Assembly: GCF_001648775.1 (NCBI RefSeq)
Contig: NZ_LVEJ01000001.1
Span: 528,761 to 592,760 of the forward strand
Direction of reading: 5' to 3'
From: Pseudomonas fluorescens
GTDB lineage: Bacteria > Pseudomonadota > Gammaproteobacteria > Pseudomonadales > Pseudomonadaceae
Length of the DNA: 64,000 nt
Shown here: piece by piece, positions 45,086-54,962 of the stretch
How positions within the stretch are numbered: position 1 is the first letter of the stretch
Layout of the letters: every line of letters begins with the position of its first letter
The notes under the pieces: model-generated
What the model saw: only the letters and a program-made list of their open reading frames with translations
Database searches by the model: none
What the model was told of the DNA's origin: nothing
Made by a program: the position numbers and the translations under genes

Positions 45086-46087
45086 ATGAAACAACTGTCC
45101 GACGTAAAATTTTCCACCCTCGATCTTGTGCCGGTGCGCGAGAACGGCAGCCCGGCGCAATCGCTGCGCAACTCGCTGGACCTGGCGCAGCACGTCGAGA
45201 AATTCGGCTACACGCGGTTCTGGGTGGCGGAACACCACAACATGGACGGCATCGCCAGCTCCGCCACTTCAGTGCTGCTCGGTTATCTGGCGGGCGGGAC
45301 GTCGACCATTCGCGTCGGCTCCGGCGGCGTGATGCTGCCTAACCATGCGCCGCTGGTAATCGCTGAGCAGTTCGGCACCCTCGAAAGTCTGTATCCGGGC
45401 CGGATCGACCTCGGCCTGGGCCGCGCGCCGGGTTCCGACCAGATGACCGCCCGTGCCTTACGCCGTGAACGCTCCGGCAGCGCTGATGATTTCCCCGAAG
45501 ATGTTGCCGAACTGGTGCGCTACCTCGGCCCGCGTACCCCGGATCAGCGCGTGATTGCTATGCCGGGCACGGGCACCAATGTGCCGATCTGGTTGCTGGG
45601 TTCCAGCCTGTTCAGTGCGCAACTGGCCGGTGAGCGCGGTTTGCCCTACGCCTTTGCCTCGCATTTCGCCCCGCGCTTCATGCATGAAGCGATCCGCGTT
45701 TATCGCAATCACTTCAAGCCGTCGGCGGTGCTCGACAAGCCATACGTGATGCTGGGCGTGCCGCTGGTGGCGGCGGATACCGATGAACAAGCCGATTACC
45801 TGGCGACCTCGGTGTATCAGCGCATTCTCGCCTTGATGCGTGGGCAGAGCCTGGTGCAGCGTCCGCCAGTGAAAACCATGGACGGCTTGTGGCTGCCGCA
45901 TGAGCGTGAGGCGGTGGGGGATTTCCTTGGGCTGGCGATGGTTGGCAGCCCGCAGAAGATCCGCGCCAAGCTTGAGGTGCTGGTTGAGCAGACGCAGGCG
46001 GATGAGCTGATTTTTACCAGTGATTTGTATGAGCACGCTGATCGGGTGCATTCGTACGAGTTGCTGGCGCAGGTGATGAAGGGCTGA
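45086..46087 (+). CDS. LLM-class flavin-dependent oxidoreductase (YhbW-like)
   Basis: 333 residues of the bacterial luciferase-like fold. Signatures are [80 protein letters not shown] and [27 protein letters not shown], all typical of the alkanal monooxygenase-like LLM family 1. It uses reduced FMN; the substrate is unknown. The start is set by GGAG 10 bp upstream, which lies in a possible RNA switch. It is divergent from osmC, which may point to shared stress control. Confidence 0.88.
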   Translation: MKQLSDVKFSTLDLVPVRENGSPAQSLRNSLDLAQHVEKFGYTRFWVAEHHNMDGIASSATSVLLGYLAGGTSTIRVGSGGVMLPNHAPLVIAEQFGTLESLYPGRIDLGLGRAPGSDQMTARALRRERSGSADDFPEDVAELVRYLGPRTPDQRVIAMPGTGTNVPIWLLGSSLFSAQLAGERGLPYAFASHFAPRFMHEAIRVYRNHFKPSAVLDKPYVMLGVPLVAADTDEQADYLATSVYQRILALMRGQSLVQRPPVKTMDGLWLPHEREAVGDFLGLAMVGSPQKIRAKLEVLVEQTQADELIFTSDLYEHADRVHSYELLAQVMKG

Positions 46088-46253
46088 AAAGCCCCTCACC
46101 CTAACCCTCTCCCGGAGGGAGAGGGGACTGACCGAGGTGGATGTTCGAGATACGCCGACGTGAAATTCTTCGGTCGAACTCAGGTTCTGAAAACAATGAA
46201 GATCTGCTCCCTTTCCCCTCTACCCCTTGGGGGAGAGGGCTGGGGTGAGGGGG
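46086..46253. repeat. CT-rich paired extragenic repeat, copy 2
   Basis: Left arm CCCCTCACCCTAACCCTCTC (from about 46092) and right arm ending GAGAGGGCTGGGGTGAGGGG (about 46225-46247) are inverted. This is the same arm pair as at 18228-18455 but with a shorter spacer (about 80 instead of 150 bp). The left arm starts directly at the LLM gene stop. Confidence 0.8.
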
Positions 46254-46293
46254 TTCGATTTCAAACCCACCAAAAATCCCAAATCCCGGACAC

Positions 46294-46325
46294 AAAAAAG
46301 CCGACGCCTTCACGTCGGCTTTTTG
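46294..46325. terminator. Bidirectional-type terminator after the second DUF1161 gene
   Basis: AAAAAAGCCGACG and CGTCGGCTTTTT pair around a 6-nt loop, with T-rich tails on both strands. It sits between the convergent LLM/repeat region and DUF1161 copy 2. Confidence 0.9.
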
Positions 46326-46339
46326 TATTTCACACGCGA

Positions 46340-46564
46340 TCAACCACGTTTGTAGACGATTTCCTTGGTACCACCTTCGCAGGTGCCAACCACTTTCCCG
46401 TCAGCCGCGGCGCCTTTATCGACAACCTCCAGCGAGTAATTGGACGCACCTTTGGCATCCAGCTTCGCCGCAATCTCGCTTTTCAAATCTTCACAAGGCT
46501 TGCCGGCAGCAAACGCACCACCCGCAAGGCTCAACAAACCTACTGCCAACATGAACTTCTTCAT
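46340..46564 (-). CDS. DUF1161 periplasmic protein, copy 2
   Basis: 74 residues from ATG 46564 (MKKFMLAVGLLSLAGGAFA) with GGGAG 8 bp upstream. Signal peptide, then CEDLKSEIAAKLDAKG, YSLEVVDKG and VGTCEGGTKEIVYKRG, closely parallel to the 43933 gene. The two copies are separated by osmC and the LLM gene. Function unknown. Confidence 0.88.
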   Translation of the reverse strand: MKKFMLAVGLLSLAGGAFAAGKPCEDLKSEIAAKLDAKGASNYSLEVVDKGAAADGKVVGTCEGGTKEIVYKRG

Positions 46565-46692
46565 CGGTCGCACTCCCTGGTCGGATTAAAAGAGGCGGGC
46601 ATCGAGTCGTTCACTCGATGCGGCCACCCTGTAGCGCTTTGCCATTCCTATGGCACTCGGCCAGCGCGCAAGTTCAGAAGACTAGACCAAAC

Positions 46693-46908
46693 TCAGCTGC
46701 TGGCAATGCGGAAGCCGACTTTCAGCGTCACTTGAAAGTGCGCAGCCTTGCCGTCCTTGATGTGGCCACGGGTGTCGACCACTTCAAACCACTCAAGATG
46801 CTTGATGCTCTTGTTGGCTTCGGCCAGCGCGTTGTTGATGGCGTCTTCGATGCTGCTGGCGGACGAACCGACCAGCTCGACTTTCTTGTACGTGTGATGG
46901 TCACTCAT
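46693..46908 (-). CDS. Dodecin-family flavin-binding protein
   Basis: 71 residues from ATG 46908 ([16 protein letters not shown]). It has the dodecin signature [36 protein letters not shown], with the Trp in LEWFEV that stacks on flavin, and the closing [11 protein letters not shown] strand. Dodecins form dodecamers that store riboflavin or FMN. It is divergent from the DUF883 gene. Confidence 0.93.
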   Translation of the reverse strand: MSDHHTYKKVELVGSSASSIEDAINNALAEANKSIKHLEWFEVVDTRGHIKDGKAAHFQVTLKVGFRIASS

Positions 46909-47065
46909 AACGATCTCCTTGGCGTGTGGAATTGAGACTAGCAGTGAATCTGCACTGTTGATTTCGGCGGCCGTGCGCAGACGAAGTTCAGATTTTCTGC
47001 ACTTTCTCAAACCGCTGAAGTCCCAACCAACACACGCCACTCATCACCAATGCAGGAGAGCCACC

Positions 47066-47392
47066 ATGGCCAACACCTCTTTACGTAAAGCCTCGTTGCA
47101 AAGCATGGAAGCCGAGATCGAGAGTCTGCTCAAGTCGTTGGAAAGCCTGAAGGACGACGCTTCGGACGAGTCGCGCAAGACCCTCAAGGCGCTGAAAAGC
47201 AATGCCGAAAGCGCGCTGAAGCACTCGCGCCACCTGCTCAGCGATGCCTATGAAGAAGTCAAAGTGAAAACCCGCGAAACCGGGATCGCCACCCGCGATT
47301 ACGCGCAGGAACATCCGTGGACGACCGCTGGTGTGGCGGTCGGTGCAATCGGTCTGCTGGCCGCTTACTTGCTGTTCAAGCGCGGCGAGTGA
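47066..47392 (+). CDS. DUF883 (ElaB/YqjD-type) membrane protein
   Basis: 108 residues from ATG 47066 with AGGAG upstream. A long amphipathic, coiled-coil-like region (1-75) is followed by the conserved [26 protein letters not shown] segment with one membrane helix and a short basic tail. Relatives in E. coli (ElaB, YqjD, YgaM) tie ribosomes to the inner membrane in stationary phase. Its 3' end overlaps convergent trpI by 28 bp. Confidence 0.9.
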   Translation: MANTSLRKASLQSMEAEIESLLKSLESLKDDASDESRKTLKALKSNAESALKHSRHLLSDAYEEVKVKTRETGIATRDYAQEHPWTTAGVAVGAIGLLAAYLLFKRGE

Positions 47393-48282
47393 TCGCCTTG
47401 GCGCAGCTCGTTCTTGAGCCATTGCGCCAGTTGCCGGGCGCGCCCGTCTGCGGCGCGCTTGGGTAGCCACAATGCCAGTTGCGCCGGGGTTTCACAGAAG
47501 CCCCACGGCGCAACCAGGCGACCGGCTTTCAAATCTTCCGTCACCAGCGGTTCCGGTGCGATCGCTACGCCGAGACCAGCGACGGCTGCTTCCAGCAAAT
47601 AATACAAATGCTCGAAACCTTGCCCCAACTTGATTGCTTTGACATCGAGGTGGTTTTGCTGTGCCCAGCTTGGCCAGGCTTGTGGGCGGGAAGTAGTGTG
47701 CAGCAGCGGTTCACTGAGCAGCTCTGAGCCTGGCGCTGTTTTTAGGCGTTGGTAACCGCTGAAGAGTGGACTCATGACCGGGCCTATGCGTTCTGCGGCC
47801 AGTTCGTAGACCTGCATGTCGGCCGGCCATGGTGTTTCGGCGAACAGCAACAAGGCATCCAGTCCCGGTCGCCGAGGATCAAGATCGCCTTCACCCGCCG
47901 ACAGATGCAGACGCAAATCCGGCAGATCAGCATTCAATCGCCCCAAACGCGGAATAAACCATCGCGCCAGCAAACTCCCAGAACAGCCGAGCACAAACGG
48001 CGCATCGGCGGTGCTCTGGGTTAACTCGGCGCAAACACTGCGCAGCCGATCAAAAGCTTCGCCACTGGCATCACGCAAACGCATGCCGGCATCTGTGAGT
48101 TTCAAGCCGCGACCATCCTTGACGAACAGGCTGACACCCAGGTGTTCTTCGAGCACTTTGAGCTGACGACTGACCGCACCATGAGTGACGTGCAGCTGCT
48201 CGGCAGCCTGACTGACACTGTTCAGCCGGGCGGTGGCTTCGAACGCACGCAAGGCGTTCAGCGGAGGAAGGTCGTGGCTCAT
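47365..48282 (-). CDS. trpI: LysR-type activator TrpI of tryptophan synthase genes
   Basis: 305 residues. N-terminal winged helix ([45 protein letters not shown]) and a LysR effector domain of the GcvA-like branch. Divergent from trpBA across 114 bp that hold the TrpI motif TGTGAG-N5-CTGACA. In P. aeruginosa and P. putida TrpI activates trpBA with indoleglycerol phosphate. It runs convergent into the DUF883 gene. Confidence 0.94.
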   Translation of the reverse strand: MSHDLPPLNALRAFEATARLNSVSQAAEQLHVTHGAVSRQLKVLEEHLGVSLFVKDGRGLKLTDAGMRLRDASGEAFDRLRSVCAELTQSTADAPFVLGCSGSLLARWFIPRLGRLNADLPDLRLHLSAGEGDLDPRRPGLDALLLFAETPWPADMQVYELAAERIGPVMSPLFSGYQRLKTAPGSELLSEPLLHTTSRPQAWPSWAQQNHLDVKAIKLGQGFEHLYYLLEAAVAGLGVAIAPEPLVTEDLKAGRLVAPWGFCETPAQLALWLPKRAADGRARQLAQWLKNELRQGDHSPRLNSK

Positions 48283-48288
48283 GATATC

Positions 48289-48305
48289 TGTGAGTTTTCC
48301 TGACA
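48289..48305. promoter_or_regulatory. TrpI binding site
   Basis: TGTGAGTTTTCCTGACA matches the reported TrpI recognition core TGTGAG-N5-CTGACA exactly. It lies 7 bp from the trpI ATG and about 91 bp before trpB, the expected place for site I, which both represses trpI and takes part in trpBA activation. Confidence 0.85.
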
Positions 48306-48351
48306 GGTTGTGGCGATCTTATCGGTTTTCAGCCTGGAAGGTCAGGGGTAG

Positions 48352-49643
<1,292 letters not shown>

Positions 49644-49644
<1 letters not shown>

Positions 49645-50456
49645 TGAGCCGCCTGCAAACCCGTTTTGCCGACCTCAAAGAACAGAACCGCGCCGCGCTG
49701 GTGACCTTCGTCACCGCCGGTGATCCGGACTACGACACCTCGCTGGCGATCCTTAAAGGCTTGCCGGGCGCTGGCGCCGACGTGATCGAGCTGGGCATGC
49801 CGTTCACCGACCCGATGGCCGATGGCCCGGCGATCCAGTTGGCGAATATCCGCGCCTTGGGCGCCAAGCAGAACCTGGTGAAAACCCTGCAAATGGTTCG
49901 CGAATTCCGCGAAGGCAACAGCGATACCCCGCTGGTGCTGATGGGCTACTTCAACCCGATTCACATGTATGGCGTGCCGCGTTTCATCGCTGATGCGAAA
50001 GAGGCCGGTGTCGATGGCCTGATCGTCGTAGACATGCCACCTGAGCACAACGCCGAACTGTGCGACCCAGCGCAGGCTGCGGGTCTGGACTTCATCCGTC
50101 TAACCACGCCGACCACTGACGATGCGCGTCTGCCGAAAGTACTCAATGGTAGCTCCGGTTTCGTTTACTACGTGTCGGTAGCCGGTGTGACCGGTGCTGG
50201 CGCTGCAACGCTGGAACACGTTGAAGAGGCGGTGACCCGTCTGCGTCGTCATACCGATCTGCCGATCAGCATCGGTTTCGGCATCCGTACGCCGGAGCAG
50301 GCTGCGGCCATCGCGCGTCTGGCCGATGGTGTGGTGGTGGGCTCGGCGTTGATCGATCACATCGCCAATGCAACGACTCCAGCTCAGGCCGTCGACGGTG
50401 TGTTGAGCCTGTGCTCGGCACTTTCCGAGGGCGTACGTAAGGCCCGCGTCAGCTGA
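49644..50456 (+). CDS. trpA: Tryptophan synthase alpha chain
   Basis: 270 residues, TIM barrel. Catalytic Glu in [19 protein letters not shown] and Asp in the same stretch; [27 protein letters not shown] and [13 protein letters not shown] give the phosphate site. It splits indoleglycerol phosphate to indole, which passes to TrpB. A terminator at 50519 ends the operon. Confidence 0.97.
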
Positions 50457-50518
50457 AGGTAAAGTTCCTGATACAGAGGAATTAGCACCTTAAAGCACAG
50501 ACTAAATGAGCAAGACCG

Positions 50519-50551
50519 AGGGCTTCAGAACATCGTTCTGAGGCCCTTTTT
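50519..50551 (+). terminator. Terminator of trpBA
   Basis: AGGGCTTCAGAAC and GTTCTGAGGCCCT pair (one mismatch) around ATC and are followed by five T residues, about 60 bp after trpA. Confidence 0.9.
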
Positions 50552-50578
50552 GCTGTTTGTGCCGTGAGGAAAGACCCG

Positions 50579-51034
50579 ATGAAAATGCCGAAACGTCTGA
50601 TGGCCGGATTGGGCGTGCTGTTGATCAGTGCGACACCGCTGCTCGCCAGCGCCGATCCGCGCGATGATCACGACCACGGCGGCCCGCAGCAGGGCCAGCA
50701 CGATAACCGCGGCGACAATCACGGTGACGACCACCGGGGCCCACAGAATGATCACCGCGGCGGCCCGCCGCCTCATGACTTCGGGCCTGTACGCCAGACC
50801 ATTCGTGACAATCATGGCTACTTTGTCCGCGGTGCACCGCCGCCGCCGGGGATTCATCTGGAGCGTGGCCGGCCGTTGCCGCACGGCTATTACGGCGAGC
50901 GTCTGGACAATCGCGCGTTAGGTCGTTTGCCGGTGTATCCGGGCTACGAATGGCGCCGGGCGGGAGGCGATATCGTGCTGATCGCGGTGGGTACCGGGAT
51001 CGTTTACGAAATTCTCGATGGTGTTTTGTATTGA
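50579..51034 (+). CDS. CigR/RcnB-like periplasmic protein
   Basis: 151 residues from ATG 50579 with GAGGA 8 bp upstream. Signal peptide (about 1-26, ending ASA), then a His/Asp/Gly-rich low-complexity region (DDHDHGGPQQGQHDNRGDNH, 28-65) that may bind metal, and a C-terminal domain (RQTIRDNHGYFVRGAPPPPG, LGRLPVYPGYEWRRAGGDIVLI) matching RcnB/CigR-type proteins. In Salmonella CigR is an anti-virulence factor; RcnB works in nickel homeostasis. The role here is open. Confidence 0.78.
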   Translation: MKMPKRLMAGLGVLLISATPLLASADPRDDHDHGGPQQGQHDNRGDNHGDDHRGPQNDHRGGPPPHDFGPVRQTIRDNHGYFVRGAPPPPGIHLERGRPLPHGYYGERLDNRALGRLPVYPGYEWRRAGGDIVLIAVGTGIVYEILDGVLY

Positions 51035-51046
51035 TTCGCAGGCAAT

Positions 51047-51082
51047 AAAAAAGATCGCAGCCAATGGCTGCGATCTTTTTTT
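51047..51082. terminator. Bidirectional terminator between the CigR-like and DUF4105 genes
   Basis: A perfect 16 bp stem AAAAAAGATCGCAGCC / GGCTGCGATCTTTTTT with a 3-nt loop. It serves both convergent genes; the DUF4105 stop abuts it. Confidence 0.95.
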
Positions 51083-53043
51083 CAGGGCAGTTCCAGGCCG
51101 CCCGAAGCTTTGTGCAATTTGCGCAAATGCGCGCCAATCTGTTTCACATTCTCCTCGCTGGCGGCAATCTCGGCAGCGCGCTTGGGCTCCAGCAACTTAC
51201 GCACTTCGGCGTCGAGATCGCCAGACAGTGCGAGCAACTTCTTCTGCCGCTGACTGCTCTCCGCTTCCAGTCGAGTGAACTCGGTCGGCTGCGGTAATCC
51301 GTAACCCTTGGCGTCGAGCAATTCTGCCGGACGGCTGAGGAAGCCACTGTTGGCGAGAATCTCCTGCAAGGTCGCATTGGCCTTGTCCATGCCGCCGTTT
51401 TCCAGCTCGCGGGCTCCCAAGTAGCGTTGCTTGACCTCATCCTGAGCCAGCAGCAACTGGCGTCGATAACTCGCCTGCTCCAACAGCAGCAGTGCAGCGC
51501 TGGTACGCAAGTCAGCACGTTCGAACCACCCACGGCGTTCTTCGGCGGACAGCGAAAGCCATTCCTCGACGGTGGTCTGTTTGATCGGCAGTTGCTTCTT
51601 CAACACATCGAACATCGCCTGATAGCGATCGCGGAATGAGTCGAAGCGGTAACCCAAACGTAGCGCTTCTTTCGGATCATCCAGCACGCTGGTGTCCGCC
51701 AGACCACGGCCCTTCATCACTTCCAGCAAGCCGTTGGGCATGATGCTGTCCAGGCCCACGAACTGGTTGTTGTTGCTGCCGCTGCGCAACAGCTTCAGGC
51801 CTTCCACCGCACAGTTGTTGGAGAGGAAGAAGTAGTTGCCGTCATAGCTCCAGTGCATTTCGGCAGCGTGTTCGACCACGCCTTCGATCTCGTCCCGTGA
51901 CAGGTTCAGCGGCACCGAGGCGAGGCTACGCAGTTCGGTCTTGGTGTATTCGTCGATGACCTGCGCAAGCGGCAGTACGAACAGGCGCGACGGGTATTTG
52001 CCGACCAGTCCGTCCCAGCTCGACAGCTGCACATCGCCGACGAACGCGCGATATGACAACACTAGATGCTGATCCAGATCGAGCCGGCAATCCGGCCCAC
52101 GTGGGCGGCCCGGTGCGCAGATCACCAGACGCAACATGCTGTGGCCCCAGCGGCTGACCCAGTTTTGATTGGCCTCGGCCAACAAATAATCAACGGCGTA
52201 AACCCGCTCCGGATCGACTTGCCCCAGCGGTTGCTTGGCAAAATCGTTACCCGCGTTCAAAAACGCGAAGGTCTTGCTGCAAGTGTCCTTGGCCGGCGGC
52301 GCCCAGCCAAAGTGTTGCTGGTAATAGCGATAGAGCGCCGGGCGTCGGCAGGCGTAGCTCGGGTCGAGGAGGAAATACTCCATGTTGACCGCGACGAACT
52401 CTTTCGGGCTGGAAATCTCGTACAGATCCGGGCTGCGGGCGATCTGGCGGTTGTGCTGTTCGCGTTCGCCACGACGGCCGACGTATTGCTGCCAACCGGC
52501 GAGGTCGAGCAGACGCGGATCATCGCTGAGGGTGAAGCGGCGGCCGTTCTGGCCGCGACACTCGTCGGGAATGCCGATCAGTCCGGCGCTGTTGAAACGA
52601 CGCGTGCAACGCTGAATCAGCGTGCGCTCCGCATCCGGCCACAAGCGGGCGCGGTCATAAATGTGAGTGATTTCGTGCAGCACCGTGGCGAGCAGTTCCT
52701 GACGCACAGTGCCGTGGGGGCGATTGGTTTTTTCTTTGGCGGCGCTGCCGTCAGTGAGACTGGCCAGCAGTTTGCGATTCAGATCGAGTTCGGACACCAG
52801 CGTGGCCTGGCCGTAGGCATTGGCGGGCATGTCGTCGGTCCAGCCGACATCAATGCGCCGATCCAGCCGCTCGATAAAACTCGGTGGCAGCTTTTGCATC
52901 GCCTCATCGATCAGCGCCTGGCTGGCCTGTTGTTGGGCGGGGCTCAGACCGTCGGCCTTGAGCCGCAGTTGCAGGCCGGCGTGGGCGCTGTTGCCAAGCA
53001 GCAACAACGCCCCGGCCAGCAGCCAGGCGCCGAGTGACTTCAC
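51082..53043 (-). CDS. Periplasmic DUF4105 protein with an N-terminal HEXXH metallopeptidase-like domain
   Basis: 653 residues: signal peptide (about 1-22, ending AHA), an N-terminal region with a zinc-protease-like motif LHEITHIYDRARLW (HEXXH, about 118-122), a middle DUF4105 (Lnb-type) domain with SRWGHSMLRLVICAPG and the paired NYFFLSNNCAVEGLKLL (His...Cys, NlpC/P60-like arrangement), and a helical charged C-terminus (about 540-653). It could be a cell-envelope hydrolase acting on peptidoglycan or lipoprotein substrates; that is inference. Its ATG overlaps the stop of the DUF2388 gene upstream, so it is cotranslated with that family. Confidence 0.82.
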   Translation of the reverse strand: MKSLGAWLLAGALLLLGNSAHAGLQLRLKADGLSPAQQQASQALIDEAMQKLPPSFIERLDRRIDVGWTDDMPANAYGQATLVSELDLNRKLLASLTDGSAAKEKTNRPHGTVRQELLATVLHEITHIYDRARLWPDAERTLIQRCTRRFNSAGLIGIPDECRGQNGRRFTLSDDPRLLDLAGWQQYVGRRGEREQHNRQIARSPDLYEISSPKEFVAVNMEYFLLDPSYACRRPALYRYYQQHFGWAPPAKDTCSKTFAFLNAGNDFAKQPLGQVDPERVYAVDYLLAEANQNWVSRWGHSMLRLVICAPGRPRGPDCRLDLDQHLVLSYRAFVGDVQLSSWDGLVGKYPSRLFVLPLAQVIDEYTKTELRSLASVPLNLSRDEIEGVVEHAAEMHWSYDGNYFFLSNNCAVEGLKLLRSGSNNNQFVGLDSIMPNGLLEVMKGRGLADTSVLDDPKEALRLGYRFDSFRDRYQAMFDVLKKQLPIKQTTVEEWLSLSAEERRGWFERADLRTSAALLLLEQASYRRQLLLAQDEVKQRYLGARELENGGMDKANATLQEILANSGFLSRPAELLDAKGYGLPQPTEFTRLEAESSQRQKKLLALSGDLDAEVRKLLEPKRAAEIAASEENVKQIGAHLRKLHKASGGLELP

Positions 53044-53360
53044 AGTGCGAGGATGGCTTCGGCGAGAACCTGATCGCTGGCGTCGCGCGCTTCCGGCACA
53101 CGGGTGCGCAAGGTGTTGAGCGCGGCTTCCAGATGCGCGCCACGGATATCACCGTTAGTGGCGACGAAACTGGCAGCGTCATCGTGCGCTTCGCGGATGA
53201 TTTTCGAATCGCGAATCGACGTGGTGGTATCGGAGGTGAAATCGATAGTGCGCTGGGAGGCACGAACGATGATGTTACTGGTGGCTACCAGGGTGTGCGC
53301 CTGGGCCACGTCGGCCAAAAAAAACAGGCCAAGGGCGGCAGCAATCAGCGGGCTACGCAT
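53040..53360 (-). CDS. DUF2388 periplasmic protein, copy closest to the DUF4105 gene
   Basis: 106 residues from ATG 53360 with CGGAG 8 bp upstream. Signal peptide ending AQAH, then the DUF2388 domain: TTTSIRDSKIIREAHDDAASFVATNGDIRGAHLEAAL and a closing LAEAIL. Stop and DUF4105 start overlap (ATGA). It is one of three tandem copies. Function unknown. Confidence 0.87.
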   Translation of the reverse strand: MRSPLIAAALGLFFLADVAQAHTLVATSNIIVRASQRTIDFTSDTTTSIRDSKIIREAHDDAASFVATNGDIRGAHLEAALNTLRTRVPEARDASDQVLAEAILAL

Positions 53361-53404
53361 GGAACGACTCCGGAGGGGCAAGGATAACTGGGGGTACAGG
53401 ATAA

Positions 53405-53722
53405 CTATTGGACGAGAATTGCTTCTGCCAGTTCAAGGTCGCTGACATGAAGTTTCGGCCGGGTTTTGCGCAAGTAATGCAGCGCGGATTCCAGACGAGC
53501 ACCTCGCCAATCACCGTCACTGGCAACAAATGCGGCCGCGTCATCGCGGGCGGCGAGCAGTAGTTTACGGTCGAAAGGTGCGGAAGACACCATGCTGGTG
53601 GCGTAACCACTGACGACGGTGCCTTGGGTCGACGCATTAAAGGCATCGAAGGCATCCACCGACGTCGCCCAGCCAGCGGTTAGCAGAACAGAGGGGATAA
53701 GCAGATTTGAAAGAAAACGCAT
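53405..53722 (-). CDS. DUF2388 periplasmic protein, middle copy
   Basis: 105 residues with a signal peptide (ending VDAF, about 24) and the family motif KLLLAARDDAAAFVASDGDWRGARLESALHYLR. This is the most diverged of the three copies in the N-terminal half (TVVSGYATSMVSSAPFD). Function unknown. Confidence 0.86.
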   Translation of the reverse strand: MRFLSNLLIPSVLLTAGWATSVDAFDAFNASTQGTVVSGYATSMVSSAPFDRKLLLAARDDAAAFVASDGDWRGARLESALHYLRKTRPKLHVSDLELAEAILVQ

Positions 53723-53829
53723 GGGACTCGGTAACTGTTAGCGAGCCCAAAGGCTAGCGCAATGCCCGGACCAGAGCCAGCGCTGAAACATCGGGACACG
53801 CCCGGCGTGCCCCGAACGGTGTCAGTCGC

Positions 53830-54147
53830 TTAGATCGTCAGGATGGCCTGGGCCAACTGTGCGTCCGTGGCGTTGAGCTGTGGCGCTTGATGGCGGATGT
53901 GATCCAGCGCGCTTTCCAGTTTCACCCCACGGATTTCGCCTTCGCTGGCGACGAAGCTGGCCGCGTCGTCACGGGCAGCAAGCACGATTTTGTCGTCACG
54001 GAAGGACGAGGTGACATCGGAAGTCGCGTCGGACGAGGACTTCAGAGCACCGACAACGGCGTCGGTGGTGACGATGAAGCTGGTGGCGCTGGCGTTGGCA
54101 GCCACGGCCAGCAGGGCGGCAGCGCTGAGCAGACGAAGACGGGACAT
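53830..54147 (-). CDS. DUF2388 periplasmic protein, first copy
   Basis: 105 residues from ATG 54147 (MSRLRLLSAAALLAVAANASA). Signal peptide, then SSFRDDKIVLAARDDAASFVASEGEIRGVKLESALDHIR and LAQAIL. It is the first gene of the DUF2388 x3 - DUF4105 array. Function unknown. Confidence 0.87.
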   Translation of the reverse strand: MSRLRLLSAAALLAVAANASATSFIVTTDAVVGALKSSSDATSDVTSSFRDDKIVLAARDDAASFVASEGEIRGVKLESALDHIRHQAPQLNATDAQLAQAILTI

Positions 54148-54281
54148 GGGGTAACTCCTGTGGATAAACCGTATTGAGAGGTGGCTCGGTATCTGAGGAG
54201 TCAGACGCCAGTGACACAGCATTCGCCACGTTCTGCGTGGATATTAGGCCTGCTGGCGAAGTTCGCACAGTGGGCAGAATG

Positions 54282-54494
54282 CTAGCGCCAGAAGGGTTTA
54301 TCCAGTTCATGGAGGCGATCGGCGTGGCTGAGGCCAAGATCGGCGAGATCACGACCATCGAGTTGAGACAGCAGGCGTCGCGTTCTGGCGCGCTCCAGGC
54401 TGTCCCAAAGTCTCCTGCACAGGCGGCGCAAGGCATTTGGGCGATCGGTTCGATGGCTGAAGATTTCTGAAACATCCTGTAAGTCATTCATCAT
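54282..54494 (-). CDS. DUF1127 small protein, copy 1
   Basis: 70 residues (ATG at 54494, or 54491) with AAAGGA just upstream. Arg-rich helical region RRLCRRLWDSLERARTRRLLSQLDGRDLADLGLSHADRLHELDKPFW matches DUF1127 (YjiS-like), short basic proteins linked to phosphate, carbon or RNA regulation in other bacteria. The C-terminus DKPFWR is shared with the 54747 gene. Confidence 0.88.
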   Translation of the reverse strand: MMNDLQDVSEIFSHRTDRPNALRRLCRRLWDSLERARTRRLLSQLDGRDLADLGLSHADRLHELDKPFWR

Positions 54495-54656
54495 GTATTC
54501 CTTTACCAAGGAGGGCGGGAAGTCATGTTGAACCTGTGACAAACAGAGAGTCAGATACACCGGGGTAAAATTGTACTGGTTCAGATTGCCAATATTTGAA
54601 ACTGTACCTATCTGGATGATCAGTCGCTGTATTGGAATTTTCCAGGCTCAAAACGA
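54495..54656. promoter_or_regulatory. Upstream region of DUF1127 copy 1 with repeated GTAC half-sites
   Basis: It contains TTGTACTGGTTCAG (about 54574), AACTGTACCT (54600-54609) and GCTGTATTGG (about 54626). The AACTGTACCT word recurs at 55115-55124, upstream of DUF1127 copy 2. The spacing suggests binding of a dimeric regulator, not identified. Confidence 0.4.
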
Positions 54657-54690
54657 CAAAACCCGTCGTGGCTTCCCACGACGGGTTTTG
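54657..54690. terminator. Terminator after DUF1127 copy 2
   Basis: A 15 bp perfect stem CAAAACCCGTCGTGG / CCACGACGGGTTTTG with a 4-nt loop, T-rich on both strands. It ends the minus-strand gene at 54747. Confidence 0.92.
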
Positions 54691-54746
54691 CTTGTTCAAT
54701 TCGGGTTGCTGGCGGTGGGTCTAACGACCAGAGCCAGCGACGCTAC

Positions 54747-54962
54747 TTAGCGCCAGAACGGCTTGCTCAGCTCTTCGTAGCGTTGTGCTTCGCTGATACC
54801 GGCGTCAGCCAGCAGACGCGAATCCAGACGGGCCAACTGGTGGCGGCTGGAGATGCGGCGCTGCCACAACATCAGGTTGGCGATAACGCGCAGAGGCAGA
54901 GAAGCCTGGGTGTTTACAGCTTTGTCTTCGAAGAACAGTTCGGAACTGAGTGTACGTTCCAT
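54747..54962 (-). CDS. DUF1127 small protein, copy 2
   Basis: 71 residues from ATG 54962 (MERTLSSELFFEDKAV) with AAGGA 8 bp upstream; the ATG at 54971 abuts that site and is less likely. Core LMLWQRRISSRHQLARLDSRLLADAGISEAQRYEELSKPFWR. It is a diverged paralogue of the 54282 gene with the same SKPFWR/DKPFWR end. Confidence 0.88.
   Translation of the reverse strand: MERTLSSELFFEDKAVNTQASLPLRVIANLMLWQRRISSRHQLARLDSRLLADAGISEAQRYEELSKPFWR

Noticed and set aside
46101..46343. An 80-residue minus-strand open frame near 46.2 kb
   Set aside because: It is formed by the CT-rich repeat arms and the terminator.
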